Assembly (NCBI RefSeq): GCF_900107455.1
Contig: NZ_FNQB01000001.1
Span: 2,728,001-2,792,000, forward strand
DNA from: Asanoa ishikariensis
Lineage (GTDB): Bacteria > Actinomycetota > Actinomycetes > Mycobacteriales > Micromonosporaceae
Length of the DNA: 64,000 nucleotides
Reading direction: 5' to 3'
Shown: positions 1 through 9,806 of the stretch, piece after piece
Position numbering within the stretch: the stretch's first letter is position 1
How the letters are laid out: each line of letters begins with the position of its first letter
Translations under genes and position numbers: made by a program
Notes under the pieces: generated by a model
The model's input: only the letters and a program-made list of their open reading frames with translations
Databases searched by the model: none
What the model was told of the DNA's origin: nothing

Positions 1-328
1 GCGGGCCATGGCCGGCCGCGCCCGGTCCACCGGGCCGATCGAGCTGCCGGTCGAGCTGCCCGGCACCGGGCCGACGCTGCGTCTGCTCACCCGCGGCATC
101 GAGCTGCCGAGCGAGGACGAGGTGACGGCGAACCCGCGGGCCGCGTCGGTGCGGCTGCGGGCGGCGGAACGGATCGATCCCGACGCGGTCACACCGGACC
201 GGCCACGCCGGGTCAAGGCATTGCACCAGCCCGCCGCGCGAACGGCGGGTCGGACCGGAGCCGGCGACCGCCGTGCTCCGGCCGCGGAGTCCCACGAGGA
301 CGACGAGAACCAGGGGGAGGGAACATGA
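1..328 (+). CDS. rsmH: 16S rRNA (cytosine(1402)-N4)-methyltransferase RsmH, 3' end only
   Basis: This is the C-terminal part of the S-adenosylmethionine-dependent enzyme that N4-methylates C1402 in the decoding region of 16S rRNA. The 5' part, including the SAM-binding core, lies outside the window, so function is judged from the tail alone. About 20 codons in, the protein reads [20 protein letters not shown] followed by [12 protein letters not shown], the characteristic end of RsmH/MraW, where the methyltransferase fold closes. The last 40 or so residues are a basic, low-complexity extension of a kind common in actinomycetes. RsmH is the usual first gene of the dcw cluster. Its TGA overlaps the ATG of the next gene (ATGA), which indicates translational coupling. 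Confidence 0.9.
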   Translation, partial: RAMAGRARSTGPIELPVELPGTGPTLRLLTRGIELPSEDEVTANPRAASVRLRAAERIDPDAVTPDRPRRVKALHQPAARTAGRTGAGDRRAPAAESHEDDENQGEGT

Positions 329-861
329 CAGATCAGAAGCGCGCACCGCGGTCGGGGGGCCGGACCACGGAGCGCCAGGTCGGGCGGGGGATCCGCGCGC
401 ACCGGACGGACCCGCGCGCGGCGCGGCAGTTCCCGACGGAGGGCACTGCCGCCCTGCGTCCGAAAGAGCGGACGACCGCTCCCGCGGCGGGGGTGCCGCG
501 GCTGAAGGTCGCACCGCCGCTGCCCGTGACGGGTCCGCGCGTGCCGTTCGTCGCGCTGATCCTGCTGCTGGTGGTCGGTGGCGTGCTCGGCATCCTCGTG
601 GTCAACACGAAGATCGCCGAGAACGCGTTCCGGGTCGAGAGGCTCAAGGAGACCGGCAGCGCACTCGATCTCCAGGAGCAGGAGCTGCGGCGGGAGATCG
701 CCCAGGCGCAGGCGCCGGGCAACCTCACCGCCCAGGCCCGCAAGCTGGGCATGGTCGGCGGCGGCGACCCGGCCTACATCCGACTCCAGGACGGCAAGAT
801 CATCGGTATTCCGAAGCCGGGTGCGGGCGCGCCCTCGGTGACCAGCAACCAGGGGCGGTGA
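325..861 (+). CDS. FtsL-like bitopic septum protein
   Basis: A 178-residue protein placed exactly where ftsL sits in the dcw cluster, between rsmH and ftsI. It has a basic, disordered N-terminal cytoplasmic region (about residues 1-70), one transmembrane helix (about 73-95), then an extracytoplasmic segment predicted to be alpha-helical or coiled coil (about 97-140) with [20 protein letters not shown]. The topology and the heptad-like helix fit FtsL/DivIC-type proteins, which form the FtsQLB complex that activates septal peptidoglycan synthesis. FtsL is poorly conserved, so the assignment rests mainly on topology and position. The start ATG overlaps the rsmH stop. Its own TGA overlaps a GTG that can start ftsI. 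Confidence 0.75.
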   Translation: MTDQKRAPRSGGRTTERQVGRGIRAHRTDPRAARQFPTEGTAALRPKERTTAPAAGVPRLKVAPPLPVTGPRVPFVALILLLVVGGVLGILVVNTKIAENAFRVERLKETGSALDLQEQELRREIAQAQAPGNLTAQARKLGMVGGGDPAYIRLQDGKIIGIPKPGAGAPSVTSNQGR

Positions 862-3131
862 GCGTGCCGCCGCGGACGCCGGACCCGCGGCGCGATCCGT
901 CCGGGGCGCGCCGGAACCCGCCCCGCGCGGGTCGGCCGGCCGATGACGACGGACCCGCCCCGGCCCGCAGTGGCCGGGGCGGGATCTTCGAGGCACAGGC
1001 ATACACGCCACGCGGGCGGACCGTGCGGGAGCAGGCGCGCACGCGCACGCCCCGGGCCACGCCGGCGAAGCCGGTCACGCCGGAGAAGCCGGCGAAGCCC
1101 GAGCAGCCGACGCTGCGGGTGGTCGACGGCGGCCGGGCCGACGAACCGCGAGCCCCGCGCAAGGCGGCATCCCCGGCCCGGACGGGGGCGACCCCGGCGG
1201 CGCGCGGCGGCACGACCGCGGGCGCCCGCTCCGGCACGCGCGGGGCCGGCCCGGCGCGCAGGACCACCACGACGACGGCACCGCGCGGCGACGGCACCGG
1301 TCGGGCGCCCGCGCGGACGCCGCGTCCCCGGACCGGCACCACGAAGGGTGGCGCCACCGCACCCCGGCCGCCGCTGCGCCGCAAGCCGCGCACGCGGCCG
1401 AAGCTGGCCGACCCGAACCGCCGGCTCCGGCTCGGCGCCTTCCTCGCGCTGGCCATGTTCGCCTGCATCGGCATCCGGCTGGTGACGCTCCAGGTCCTGC
1501 CGACACCCGCGTACGCCGACGGCGGCATCCAGGACCGGCTCCGCTCGGTGACCCTGTTCGCCTCCCGCGGCGGCATCTACGACCGCTCCGGCGTGCCGTT
1601 GACGCACAGCGTCGAGGCGCGGCACGTCTACGCGGACCCGGAGATGGTCGAGAACGCGGCGGACGCGGCGGCCAAGCTGTCGCCGCTGCTGGGCGTGGCC
1701 CGGTCAGACCTGGAGAAGCGGATGGCCAAGCGGAAGCTGGCCGGCGGCATCCCGTCCACCTTCTCGTGGCTCGCCCGCGGTGTGCCGATCGAGAAGGCCC
1801 AGCAGGTGATGGCGCTCAACATCGCGGGGATCGGCATCGGCCGCGACGAGCGCCGGGAGATCCCGGGCGCCGACCTGGCGGCCAACCTGATCGGCATCAC
1901 CGGCGAGGACATGACCGGCCTGGAAGGGCTCGAGGCGCGTTACGACGACGTGCTGCGCGGCACCAACGGCAAGCACCGATTCGAGGCCGGCAACGGCGAG
2001 CTCGACATCCCGATCTCCGGCGGCTACGACGAGGTGGTGCCGGCCAAGCCGGGCAGCTCGTTGACGCTGACCATCGACCGCGACCTCCAGTACGAGTTCC
2101 AGCGCTCGCTGAGTGAGAACGTGCTGGCCCGCAAGGGCACCGTCGGCGCGGCGATCGCGATCGACATCAAGACCGGCGAGGTGCTCGCCCAGGCCAGCCA
2201 GCCCACCTACAACGCGGCCGACTGGGAGAAGTACTCGGCGGTCGACCGGGAGGACGCGGCGACCTCGTTCATCGTCGACCCGGGCTCGGTGCACAAGGCG
2301 ATCATCTTCGGCGCCGGCCTGGAGGAAGGCGTGATCACCCCGAAGACGGTCTGGAAGATCCCGAACACGATCTACAAGGCCGGTGAGCCGTACTCGGACA
2401 CCCACCCGGCCGGCAACAAGAAGATGTCGATGGCCGGCGCGCTCGCGTACTCCTCGAACGTCACGACGATCAAGGTCGCGGACAAGCTCGGCGCGCAGCG
2501 GGTGTACGACTACCAACTCAAGTTCGGCCTCGGCAAGGCGACCGGCGAGGGCATGCCGGGCGAGGCGCCCGGGCACGTGCTGCCGCCGGACGAGTGGAAC
2601 GGCACCTCGCCGGGGTCGATCCCGATCGGCCACAGCGTCGACGTGACGCCGCTGCAGATGGCCGCCGTCTACGCGACGATCGCCAACGACGGCAAGTGGG
2701 TCCAGCCGCACCTGATCAAGGACACCGTCACCGGGGACGGCCGGCACGTCGCGCCGCCCGCGCCGGAGACCCGCCAGGTGATCAGCCCGCAGCACGCCGC
2801 GGAGCTCCGCTACCTGATGGAGGCCGTGACCACGATCCCGGACGCGACCGGCGTCTCGGGCCGGATCAAGGGCTACCGGGTGGCGGGCAAGACGGGCACG
2901 GGCAAGCGCGTGGTCGACGGTGAGTACGCGCCCGGCGACGTGGCGTCGTTCATCGGCATGGCGCCGGCGGAGGCACCCCGCTACGTCGTCGCGGTCTTCG
3001 CGTACACCCCGGGCGGTGGTGGCGGGGACGTCGCCGGACCGGCGTTCCGCGAGATGATGCAGTACACCCTGCAGCACTACCGCGTGCCACCGAGCACCAA
3101 GTCCGCCCCCAAGTACACGGCATTTCCGTAG
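858..3131 (+). CDS. ftsI: Penicillin-binding protein FtsI (PBP3), septal transpeptidase
   Basis: Septal DD-transpeptidase that cross-links peptidoglycan during division with FtsW. The three active-site motifs are visible: SVHK (catalytic Ser, near residue 477), SSN (near 532) and KTG (near 678). A PBP dimerisation region (about 210-400, with RGGIYDRSGVPLT) precedes them. The cytoplasmic N-terminus is unusually long, about 180 residues rich in Pro, Ala, Arg and Thr, ahead of a single membrane anchor (about 190-212). I chose GTG at 858 because it overlaps the upstream stop as GTGA; GTG at 864 is equally possible. An in-frame reading continues upstream to 273, but it lies inside the two preceding genes. 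No PASTA domain is seen. Confidence 0.92.
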   Translation: MSVPPRTPDPRRDPSGARRNPPRAGRPADDDGPAPARSGRGGIFEAQAYTPRGRTVREQARTRTPRATPAKPVTPEKPAKPEQPTLRVVDGGRADEPRAPRKAASPARTGATPAARGGTTAGARSGTRGAGPARRTTTTTAPRGDGTGRAPARTPRPRTGTTKGGATAPRPPLRRKPRTRPKLADPNRRLRLGAFLALAMFACIGIRLVTLQVLPTPAYADGGIQDRLRSVTLFASRGGIYDRSGVPLTHSVEARHVYADPEMVENAADAAAKLSPLLGVARSDLEKRMAKRKLAGGIPSTFSWLARGVPIEKAQQVMALNIAGIGIGRDERREIPGADLAANLIGITGEDMTGLEGLEARYDDVLRGTNGKHRFEAGNGELDIPISGGYDEVVPAKPGSSLTLTIDRDLQYEFQRSLSENVLARKGTVGAAIAIDIKTGEVLAQASQPTYNAADWEKYSAVDREDAATSFIVDPGSVHKAIIFGAGLEEGVITPKTVWKIPNTIYKAGEPYSDTHPAGNKKMSMAGALAYSSNVTTIKVADKLGAQRVYDYQLKFGLGKATGEGMPGEAPGHVLPPDEWNGTSPGSIPIGHSVDVTPLQMAAVYATIANDGKWVQPHLIKDTVTGDGRHVAPPAPETRQVISPQHAAELRYLMEAVTTIPDATGVSGRIKGYRVAGKTGTGKRVVDGEYAPGDVASFIGMAPAEAPRYVVAVFAYTPGGGGGDVAGPAFREMMQYTLQHYRVPPSTKSAPKYTAFP

Positions 3132-3168
3132 ATCAGCGTGGAGATGCGGAAGCCGGGCATGGACCGGG

Positions 3169-3174
3169 TAGGGT
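3169..3174 (+). promoter_or_regulatory. -10-like TAGGGT, probable leaderless promoter of murE
   Basis: TAGGGT fits the TANNNT -10 pattern and lies 8 bp before the GTG at 3183. No ribosome binding site precedes that GTG, so transcription starting at or next to the start codon would give a leaderless mRNA. This supports GTG 3183 over GTG 3138 as the murE start. No convincing -35 element is visible. Confidence 0.45.
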
Positions 3175-3182
3175 CTGACGCC

Positions 3183-4709
3183 GTGCCCGGCAATCCGCGC
3201 CCCCGCGCCGTCGCTCCCGTCCGGCTCGCCGACTTGGCGTCCCTGGTCAGGGCGGCTGTCCCCGTGACCGACGTCGACGTGACCGGGATCACCCATGCCA
3301 GCGGCGAGGTGCGCCCCGGCGATCTCTACGCGGCGCTGCCCGGTGCCCGGCGGCACGGCGCCGAGTTCGTCCCCGCCGTCGCCGCGGCCGGCGCGGTCGC
3401 GGTGCTGACCGACGCGGCCGGTGCTCCGGCCGCCGCCGCGGCGGGCCTGCCGGCGATCGTGGTCGACGATCCCCGCGAGGCGCTCGGCGCGGTCGCGGCC
3501 GCCGTCTACGGCGACCCCACGGCCGACCTGGTGGTCATCGGCCTCACCGGCACCGCGGGCAAGACCTCGACCGCCTACCTGGTCGAGTCCGGCCTGCGCG
3601 CGGCCGGCCACGTGACCGGCCTGATCGGCACCGTGGAGACCCGCCTCGGCGACCTGGTCGTCGACAGCGTGCGGACCACGCCCGAGGCCACCGACCTGCA
3701 CGCGCTGCTGGCCGTCGCCCGCGAGCGCGGGGTGACCGCGGTGGTGATGGAGGTGTCCAGCCACGCGCTGGCGATGGGCCGCGTCGGCGGGGTGCGCTTC
3801 GCGGTCGGCGGCTACACCAACTTCGGCCAGGACCACCTCGACTTCCACGCCGACCGCGACGACTACTTCGCCGCCAAGGCCAAGCTGTTCGACGGGCGCT
3901 GCCGGGTCGAGATCCTCAACCTGGACGAACCGGCCCTGGTGCCGCTGCGCAAGCCGGAGACCGTCACCTACTCGGCCGCCGGCGACCGCGCGGCCACCTG
4001 GTGGGCCGACGGGGTCGTCGACGCCGGCTACGGCCAGGCCTTCCTCGCGCACGGGCCCGACGGTGCGGCCGTCGACGCCGGTGTCGCGCTGCCCGGCCTG
4101 CACAACGTGGCCAACGCGCTGCTCGCGATCGCCTCGCTGGTCGCCGTCGGGGTCGACCCCGCGACCGCGGCCGCCGGCGTCGCCGCCTGCCCGGGCGTTC
4201 CCGGGCGCCTCGAGGTCGTCGACGCCCCGGGCCCGGTGCTCGGCGTCGTCGACTACGCGCACAAGCCCGACGCGATCGTCGCCGCGCTCCGTGCGCTGCG
4301 CGCCCGCGCGACGAGCCGCGGCGGGCACCTGATCTGTGTGATCGGCGCGGGCGGCGACCGTGACCGGGGCAAGCGCCCGCTGATGGGCGCGGCCGCGGCC
4401 GAGGGCGCCGACCTGGTGCTGGTCACCGACGACAACCCGCGCACCGAGGAGCCCGCGGCGATCCGTGCCGAGGTCCTGACCGGGGCGCGGGGGAGCGGAC
4501 CCGCGGTGGTCGAGGAGCTCACCGGCGGGCGGCGCGCGGCCATCGACGAGGCGGTCCGCCGGGCCGGCGAGGACGACGTGATCGCCGTGCTCGGCAAGGG
4601 GCACGAACGAGGGCAGGAGGTGGCCGGCGTGACGCACCCGTTCGACGACCGGGTCGAGCTCGCGGCGGCACTGCGCGCCCGGTTCGGCCATCTGGTGGGT
4701 CAGCGATGA
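3183..4709 (+). CDS. murE: UDP-MurNAc-L-Ala-D-Glu:meso-diaminopimelate ligase MurE
   Basis: Cytoplasmic ATP-dependent ligase that adds the third residue to the peptidoglycan stem peptide. The ATP-binding loop GLTGTAGKTST is near residue 121. The DNPR motif near 416 marks diaminopimelate-specific enzymes and is absent from lysine-adding ones. Length is 508 residues, normal for the family. I set the start at GTG 3183 because a TANNNT hexamer lies 8 bp upstream and the conserved MurE sequence begins soon after; GTG 3138 would add 15 non-conserved residues. The stop overlaps the murF ATG. Hydroxylated diaminopimelate is known in some Micromonosporaceae walls, and the sequence does not decide between the two substrates. 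Confidence 0.93.
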   Translation: MPGNPRPRAVAPVRLADLASLVRAAVPVTDVDVTGITHASGEVRPGDLYAALPGARRHGAEFVPAVAAAGAVAVLTDAAGAPAAAAAGLPAIVVDDPREALGAVAAAVYGDPTADLVVIGLTGTAGKTSTAYLVESGLRAAGHVTGLIGTVETRLGDLVVDSVRTTPEATDLHALLAVARERGVTAVVMEVSSHALAMGRVGGVRFAVGGYTNFGQDHLDFHADRDDYFAAKAKLFDGRCRVEILNLDEPALVPLRKPETVTYSAAGDRAATWWADGVVDAGYGQAFLAHGPDGAAVDAGVALPGLHNVANALLAIASLVAVGVDPATAAAGVAACPGVPGRLEVVDAPGPVLGVVDYAHKPDAIVAALRALRARATSRGGHLICVIGAGGDRDRGKRPLMGAAAAEGADLVLVTDDNPRTEEPAAIRAEVLTGARGSGPAVVEELTGGRRAAIDEAVRRAGEDDVIAVLGKGHERGQEVAGVTHPFDDRVELAAALRARFGHLVGQR

Positions 4710-6094
4710 TCGCGATGCGCCTCGACGAGGTGGCCGCGGCGGCCGGCGGCCGGTTGGTCGGCGCCGACCCGGCGGCCACGGTGTCCGGCCCCGTCGAGTA
4801 CGACTCGCGCAAGCCGACGGCCGGCGGCCTGTTCGTCGCCTTCCCCGGCGAGAAGGTCGACGGCCACGACTTCGCCGCGGCGGCGGTGGCCGACGGCGCG
4901 GTCGCGGTGCTCGGCACCCGGCCGGTCGAGGGCGTCCCGATGGTGCTGGTCGACGACCCGCTGGCGGCGCTGGCCGGACTGGCCCGGGCGTCCCTGTCCC
5001 GGCTGCCCGACCTGTGCGTGATCGGCCTGACCGGCTCGTCCGGCAAGACCACCACGAAGGACCTGGTCGCCCAGCTCGTCGCCCGGCTCGGCCCGACGGT
5101 CGCGCCGGCCGGCTCGCTCAACAACGAGCTGGGCTTCCCGCACACCGTGCTCAAGGCCGACGAGCAGACGCGCTACCTGGTGCTGGAGATGGGCGCCCGG
5201 GGTGCCGGGCACATCAGCTACCTCGCCGGCATCGCCACGCCGCGGGTCGGCGTGGTGCTCAACGTCGGCACCTCGCACATCGGCGAGTTCGGCTCGGTCG
5301 ACAACATCGCCGCGGCCAAGGGCGAGCTGGCGGAGGCCGTACCCGTGGACGGGGTGGCGATCCTCAACGCCGACGACGAGCGGGTCCGCAAGATGGCCGT
5401 GCGCACCCGGGGCCGGGTGGTCCTGGTCGGCGAGTCGCCGGACGCCGACGTGCGCGCCGACGAGGTGACCATGGACTCCCAGGGGCTGGCGTCGTACACG
5501 CTGCGGGTGGCCCGGGGCAGTGTGCCCGTGCGGCTGCGGGTGCCCGGCCGCCATCAGGTCGGCAACAGCCTCGCGGCCGCCGCCGTGGCCCGCGAGCTGG
5601 GCATGCCGCTGCGCGAGCTGGGCGAGGCACTGGGTGAGCTGACGCTGCGCTCCGCCCGCCGGATGGACGTGTTCGAGCGGCCCGACGGCACGACCGTCAT
5701 CGACGACTCGTACAACGCCAACCCGGCATCGATGGCCGCCGCCCTGCGGGCGCTGGCGACCATCGGCGAGGGGCGGCGTACCGTCGCGGTGCTCGGCTAC
5801 ATGGCCGAGCTCGGCGAGTTCGAGCGTGCGGGACACGAAGAGGTCGGGCGGCTCGCCGCGGAGCTGGGCGTCGACCGGGTGGTCGTCGTGGGCGAGGCCG
5901 CAGTGCCGATCCACGACGGCGCGATTGCCCACCAGGGCTGGGAAGGCAGGTCCGTGGTGGTGGGCGACCAGGCAGCGGCGATCGAGTCGCTGCGGGCCGA
6001 TCTGCGGCCGGGTGACGTGGTCCTGGTGAAGGGCTCGCGGTACCGGACCTGGGACGTGGTGGACTCGCTGCGCGAGAACGGAACCACGGCGTGA
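4706..6094 (+). CDS. murF: UDP-MurNAc-tripeptide:D-Ala-D-Ala ligase MurF
   Basis: Adds the D-Ala-D-Ala dipeptide, completing the UDP-MurNAc-pentapeptide in the cytoplasm. The sequence shows the Mur ligase P-loop [14 protein letters not shown] (near residue 110), the central domain with [10 protein letters not shown] and [10 protein letters not shown], and the C-terminal domain with [11 protein letters not shown]. At 462 residues it is of normal length. Its ATG overlaps the murE stop (ATGA) and its TGA overlaps the mraY GTG, so murE-murF-mraY are very likely translationally coupled. Confidence 0.95.
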   Translation: MIAMRLDEVAAAAGGRLVGADPAATVSGPVEYDSRKPTAGGLFVAFPGEKVDGHDFAAAAVADGAVAVLGTRPVEGVPMVLVDDPLAALAGLARASLSRLPDLCVIGLTGSSGKTTTKDLVAQLVARLGPTVAPAGSLNNELGFPHTVLKADEQTRYLVLEMGARGAGHISYLAGIATPRVGVVLNVGTSHIGEFGSVDNIAAAKGELAEAVPVDGVAILNADDERVRKMAVRTRGRVVLVGESPDADVRADEVTMDSQGLASYTLRVARGSVPVRLRVPGRHQVGNSLAAAAVARELGMPLRELGEALGELTLRSARRMDVFERPDGTTVIDDSYNANPASMAAALRALATIGEGRRTVAVLGYMAELGEFERAGHEEVGRLAAELGVDRVVVVGEAAVPIHDGAIAHQGWEGRSVVVGDQAAAIESLRADLRPGDVVLVKGSRYRTWDVVDSLRENGTTA

Positions 6095-7227
6095 GGGCGG
6101 TCATCGTCGCGATGGCGGTGGCGTTCCTCGTCTCGCTGTTCGGCACGCCGCTCGCGATCAAGGTGTTCACCCGGCTCAAGGCCGGCCAGCCGATCCGGGC
6201 CGACGGCCCGCAGATGCACATGGGCAAGAAGGGCACGCCGACGATGGGCGGCGTGGTCTTCATCGTGGCGACGGTGATCGCCTACGTGGCCGGCCACATC
6301 GCGCTGACCACCCTGCCGTCCCAGCAGATCTTCCAGGTCGGCCCGACGATCACCGCGCTGGTGCTGCTCGGGCTGCTGGTGTTCTGCGGCGCGGTGGGCT
6401 TCATCGACGACTTCCTCAAGGTCCGCCGGCGGCACAGCGGCGGGCTCAACAAGCGCGGCAAGCTGCTCGGCCAGCTCCTCGTCGGCGCCACCTTCGGCAT
6501 CGTCGCGCTCTACTTCCCGAGCACCATGCTGGACACCACGGGCAGCCGCACCAACAGTGAGACCGTCGGCAGCACCGCCATCTCGTTCATCCGCGAGGTG
6601 AGTTGGCTCGACATCGGCAAGGTCGGCTCGGTCATCCTGTTCGTCTTCGTGGTGCTCGCCGCGACCAACGGCGTCAACCTGACCGACGGCCTGGACGGAC
6701 TGGCCACCGGCGCCACGACGATGGTCCTCGGCGCGTACGCGTTGATCGCCTTCTGGCAGTACCGGCACTGGTGCGCCGACCCGAGCTACGTGAAGGCCGG
6801 CGCCGACACCTACTGCTACGCCGTGCGAGATCCCCTGGAGATAGCCCTGATCGCCGGGGCCGGCGCCGGGGCGTGTGTCGGGTTCCTCTGGTGGAACACC
6901 TCGCCTGCCCGGATCTTCATGGGTGACACCGGTGCGCTCGGCCTGGGCGGCCTGATCGCCGGCATGGCGATGTCGACCCGCACGATCATGCTGCTGCCGA
7001 TCATCGGCGGGCTCTACGTGATCATCACGATGTCGGTGGTCATCCAGATCATCTCGTTCAAGACCACGGGCAAACGGGTCTTCCGAATGTCGCCGCTCCA
7101 GCATCACTTCGAGTTGGCGGGCTGGAGCGAGGTCAACATCGTGGTCCGCTTCTGGATCATCGCCGGAATCGGCGTCGCGATGGCGCTGGGCCTGTTCTAC
7201 AGCGACTTCCTGGCAGCGGTCAGTTAG
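6091..7227 (+). CDS. mraY: Phospho-N-acetylmuramoyl-pentapeptide transferase MraY
   Basis: Integral membrane enzyme that transfers phospho-MurNAc-pentapeptide to undecaprenyl phosphate to form lipid I. It has about ten hydrophobic segments and the family hallmarks: FIDDFLK near residue 107, [12 protein letters not shown] near 197, and [12 protein letters not shown] near 277, which carry the catalytic and magnesium-binding Asp residues. A further MraY signature, PLQHHFEL, lies near 335. The 378-residue length is normal. The GTG start overlaps the murF stop. In most dcw clusters murD follows directly; here only about 65 bp separate mraY from ftsW and no murD is present. Confidence 0.95.
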   Translation: MRAVIVAMAVAFLVSLFGTPLAIKVFTRLKAGQPIRADGPQMHMGKKGTPTMGGVVFIVATVIAYVAGHIALTTLPSQQIFQVGPTITALVLLGLLVFCGAVGFIDDFLKVRRRHSGGLNKRGKLLGQLLVGATFGIVALYFPSTMLDTTGSRTNSETVGSTAISFIREVSWLDIGKVGSVILFVFVVLAATNGVNLTDGLDGLATGATTMVLGAYALIAFWQYRHWCADPSYVKAGADTYCYAVRDPLEIALIAGAGAGACVGFLWWNTSPARIFMGDTGALGLGGLIAGMAMSTRTIMLLPIIGGLYVIITMSVVIQIISFKTTGKRVFRMSPLQHHFELAGWSEVNIVVRFWIIAGIGVAMALGLFYSDFLAAVS

Positions 7228-7292
7228 GGCTCAGGCCGACACGCCGAGAATTTCTCCGCTGTCCGGGCGTGCCGAGCGCCCATGATGGGCCG

Positions 7293-8672
7293 GTGGGGGA
7301 GGAAGCGAAACCGGGTTCGGTCGCCGCGCAGGCCCGCCGCTCGCTGTTCGACGGCGGGGTGTCGGCGCTGCGCGGGCTGCTCGGGCGTCCGCTGGCGTCC
7401 TACTACCTGCTGATCTCCAGCGCGGGCCTGCTGCTGGTCATCGGCCTGACCATGGTCTTCTCGGCGACCGGCCCGCGGGACATCGCCGACGACGGCAACG
7501 CGTTCGCCGCGCTGGCCAAGCAGGCGCTGTTCGCCGCCGTCGGGCTCGCCGCGTTCTGGGTGTGCCAGCGGCTGCCGGCCCGCACGTTCCGGGCGCTGGC
7601 CCGTCCGATCCTGGGCGTGGCCATCGCGCTGCTGCTGTTTCTCAACGGGCTCAACGCGCTGGCCGCCGTCCGCGGTGAGAAGGCGGTGCACCTCGGGCCG
7701 ATCCAGAGCGACGAGCTCTGGCTGCACGTCGGGTCGTTCCAGCTCCAGCCCTCGGAGTTCGTCAAGATCGGCCTGATCCTCTGGGCGGCCGACGTGATCA
7801 GCCGCAAGGGCCCGGCGCTGACCTACTGGCGCGAACTGGCGATGCCGCTGTTCCCGGTCGTCGCGCTGCTCTTCATCCTGGTCGGCTACAAGGACCTGGG
7901 CACGATGCTGATCCTGCTGGCCATCGTGGTCGGCGTGCTCTGGGCCGCCGGCGTGCGGATGCAGGTGTTCGCCAGCCTGTTCGTGGCGGGCCTGGCCGGC
8001 ATCGGCGTGCTGATCGCGGCCGCGTACTACCGTTTCGCCCGGCTGCTGACCTTCTTCAACCCGCCGACGGACTGCGACCTGAAGGACTGCTACCAGGGCA
8101 TCCAGGGCCGGTACGCGATCGACAACGGCGGCTGGTTCGGCGTCGGGCTGGGTCAGGGCCAGCTCAAGTGGGGCTGGCTGCCGGCCGCCGACAACGACTT
8201 CATCTTCGCCGTGATCGCCGAGGAGCTCGGAGTGATCGGCTGCATCGTCGTGCTGGCGCTGTTCGGCGTGCTGGCCTACACCGGTCTGCGGATCGCGCGG
8301 CGCATCGACGACCCGTTCCGCCGCCTGGTCGCCGCCGCGCTGACCACCTGGCTGGTCGCCCAGGCCCTGATCAACATCGGTGGCGTGGTCGGGCTGATCC
8401 CGATCACCGGCCTGCCGCTGCCGTTCATCTCCGACGGCGGCAGCGCCCTGGTGGTGACCATGGCCGCGATCGGCATGCTGGCGTCGTTCGCCCGCGCCGA
8501 ACCCGATGCCGCCCGAGCCCTGCATGCCCGCCCGCCGGCCAGGTGGGTCCGACTACTCTGGGCCCCGCTGCCTCCGTTGCCCTCGGCTCCGAAGGCCAGC
8601 CGTTCGTCGGCGTCCGCCGGCGGACGCGCCGCGCGCGAGCGTGCCGGCGTGGGTGGCGAGAGGAGACGGTGA
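7293..8672 (+). CDS. ftsW: Lipid II glycosyltransferase FtsW (SEDS family)
   Basis: Polytopic membrane protein of the SEDS family that polymerises septal peptidoglycan together with FtsI. The sequence has about ten transmembrane helices and the SEDS signatures QPSEFVKIG (near residue 150) and PITGLPLPFISDGGSAL (near 371). I prefer GTG at 7293: a CATGAT hexamer lies 6 bp upstream and the protein then reads GEEAKPGSVAAQARRSL. GTG 7269 would add 8 residues. The C-terminal 60 residues are an Ala/Arg/Pro-rich cytoplasmic tail. The stop overlaps the murG ATG (TGATG). Confidence 0.93.
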   Translation: MGEEAKPGSVAAQARRSLFDGGVSALRGLLGRPLASYYLLISSAGLLLVIGLTMVFSATGPRDIADDGNAFAALAKQALFAAVGLAAFWVCQRLPARTFRALARPILGVAIALLLFLNGLNALAAVRGEKAVHLGPIQSDELWLHVGSFQLQPSEFVKIGLILWAADVISRKGPALTYWRELAMPLFPVVALLFILVGYKDLGTMLILLAIVVGVLWAAGVRMQVFASLFVAGLAGIGVLIAAAYYRFARLLTFFNPPTDCDLKDCYQGIQGRYAIDNGGWFGVGLGQGQLKWGWLPAADNDFIFAVIAEELGVIGCIVVLALFGVLAYTGLRIARRIDDPFRRLVAAALTTWLVAQALINIGGVVGLIPITGLPLPFISDGGSALVVTMAAIGMLASFARAEPDAARALHARPPARWVRLLWAPLPPLPSAPKASRSSASAGGRAARERAGVGGERRR

Positions 8673-9787
8673 TGGGTCCGCTGCGGTCGGTCGTGCTGGC
8701 TGGTGGAGGGACGGGTGGGCACATCTATCCGTTGCTCGCCTTCGCCGACTGTCTCCGCCGGCATGATCCATCGGTCCGGATCACCTGCCTCGGCACACCC
8801 AAGGGCCTGGAGAACGAGCTGATCCCGCCGCACGGGTACGACCTGCGGCAGATCCCGGCGTTCCAGCTTCCCCGGTCGGTCAACATGGCGTTGCTGCGTA
8901 CCCCCGACCGCATGGTGACCTCGACCCGCGCGGCCGGCAAGATCCTCGACGAGGTCCGCGCCGACGTGGTGGTCGGCTTCGGCGGCTACGTCTCGGTGCC
9001 CGGCTACCTGGCGGCCTGGCGCCGCGAGGTGCCGATCGTGGTCCACGAGGTCAACGTGCCGCCGGGCGTGGCCAACCGGATGGGCATGCGGTTCACCAAA
9101 TACGTGGCGGTCGGCTTCCCGCACCAGCCGCAGCAGGCCGAGTCGCTGCGCGACGCCCGGGTCGTCGGCGTCCCGCTGCGCTCCTCGATCGCCCACCTCG
9201 ACCGCCGCGCGGCCTCCGCCGCCGCCCGCGCGCGCTTCGGGCTGCGCCCCGACCTGCCGGTGCTGTTCGTCTCGGGCGGCTCGCAGGGCGCCCGGTCGAT
9301 CAACCTGGCCGTCGCCGGTGCCGCCAAGGAGCTGTCCCGGGCCGGCGTGCAGGTGCTGCACGTGATCGGCGCCCGCAACGAGCCGGTCTCGATCCCCAAC
9401 GACCTGCCGGTGCCCTACGTGACCATTCCCTACCTGAGCCAGATGGAGCTCGGGTACGCGGCCGCGGACCTGATGCTGAGCCGGGGCGGCGCGATGACCG
9501 TCGCCGAGGTGGCGGCGATCGGCCTGCCCACGATCTACGTCCCGTACCCGTACAGCAACCAGGAGCAGAGCCGCAACGCCCAGCCCGTGGTCGACGCCGG
9601 CGGCGGTCTGCTGGTCGACGACGGCGAGATGACGCCGGCGTGGGTCGAGCGCACCGTGATCCCGCTGCTGCGCGACCCGCACCGGCTGGCTGCGATGGGC
9701 TACGCGGCCGCGGGCTACGGACGGCGCGATGGTGACGAGGCGTTGCTCGACTTCGTTTACGAAGCGGCAACACACGCCGGACAGTGA
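8672..9787 (+). CDS. murG: UDP-GlcNAc:lipid I N-acetylglucosaminyltransferase MurG
   Basis: Peripheral membrane GT28-family transferase that converts lipid I to lipid II on the cytoplasmic face. The N-terminal glycine-rich loop GGGTGGHIYP (about residues 10-19), the segment GFGGYVSVPGYLAAW (near 103) and the C-terminal nucleotide-sugar site (SGGSQGARSIN near 200; SRGGAMTVAEVAAIGLPTI near 270) are all present. Length is 371 residues. The ATG overlaps the ftsW stop and is preceded by a strong ribosome binding site (GAGAGGAG), which settles the start; the reading frame open upstream of it lies within ftsW. Confidence 0.96.
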   Translation: MGPLRSVVLAGGGTGGHIYPLLAFADCLRRHDPSVRITCLGTPKGLENELIPPHGYDLRQIPAFQLPRSVNMALLRTPDRMVTSTRAAGKILDEVRADVVVGFGGYVSVPGYLAAWRREVPIVVHEVNVPPGVANRMGMRFTKYVAVGFPHQPQQAESLRDARVVGVPLRSSIAHLDRRAASAAARARFGLRPDLPVLFVSGGSQGARSINLAVAGAAKELSRAGVQVLHVIGARNEPVSIPNDLPVPYVTIPYLSQMELGYAAADLMLSRGGAMTVAEVAAIGLPTIYVPYPYSNQEQSRNAQPVVDAGGGLLVDDGEMTPAWVERTVIPLLRDPHRLAAMGYAAAGYGRRDGDEALLDFVYEAATHAGQ

Positions 9788-9806
9788 CTGACGAGAGCGA
9801 GGCACG

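Noticed and set aside
273-857. Long N-terminal extension of ftsI back to 273
   Set aside because: It overlaps rsmH and the ftsL-like gene in a different frame; both overlapped genes are coupled and have recognisable features.
1704-4691. 995-codon minus-strand open frame across ftsI and murE
   Set aside because: Shadow of two clearly identified plus-strand genes, with His/Arg/Gly-rich nonsense composition and no domain.
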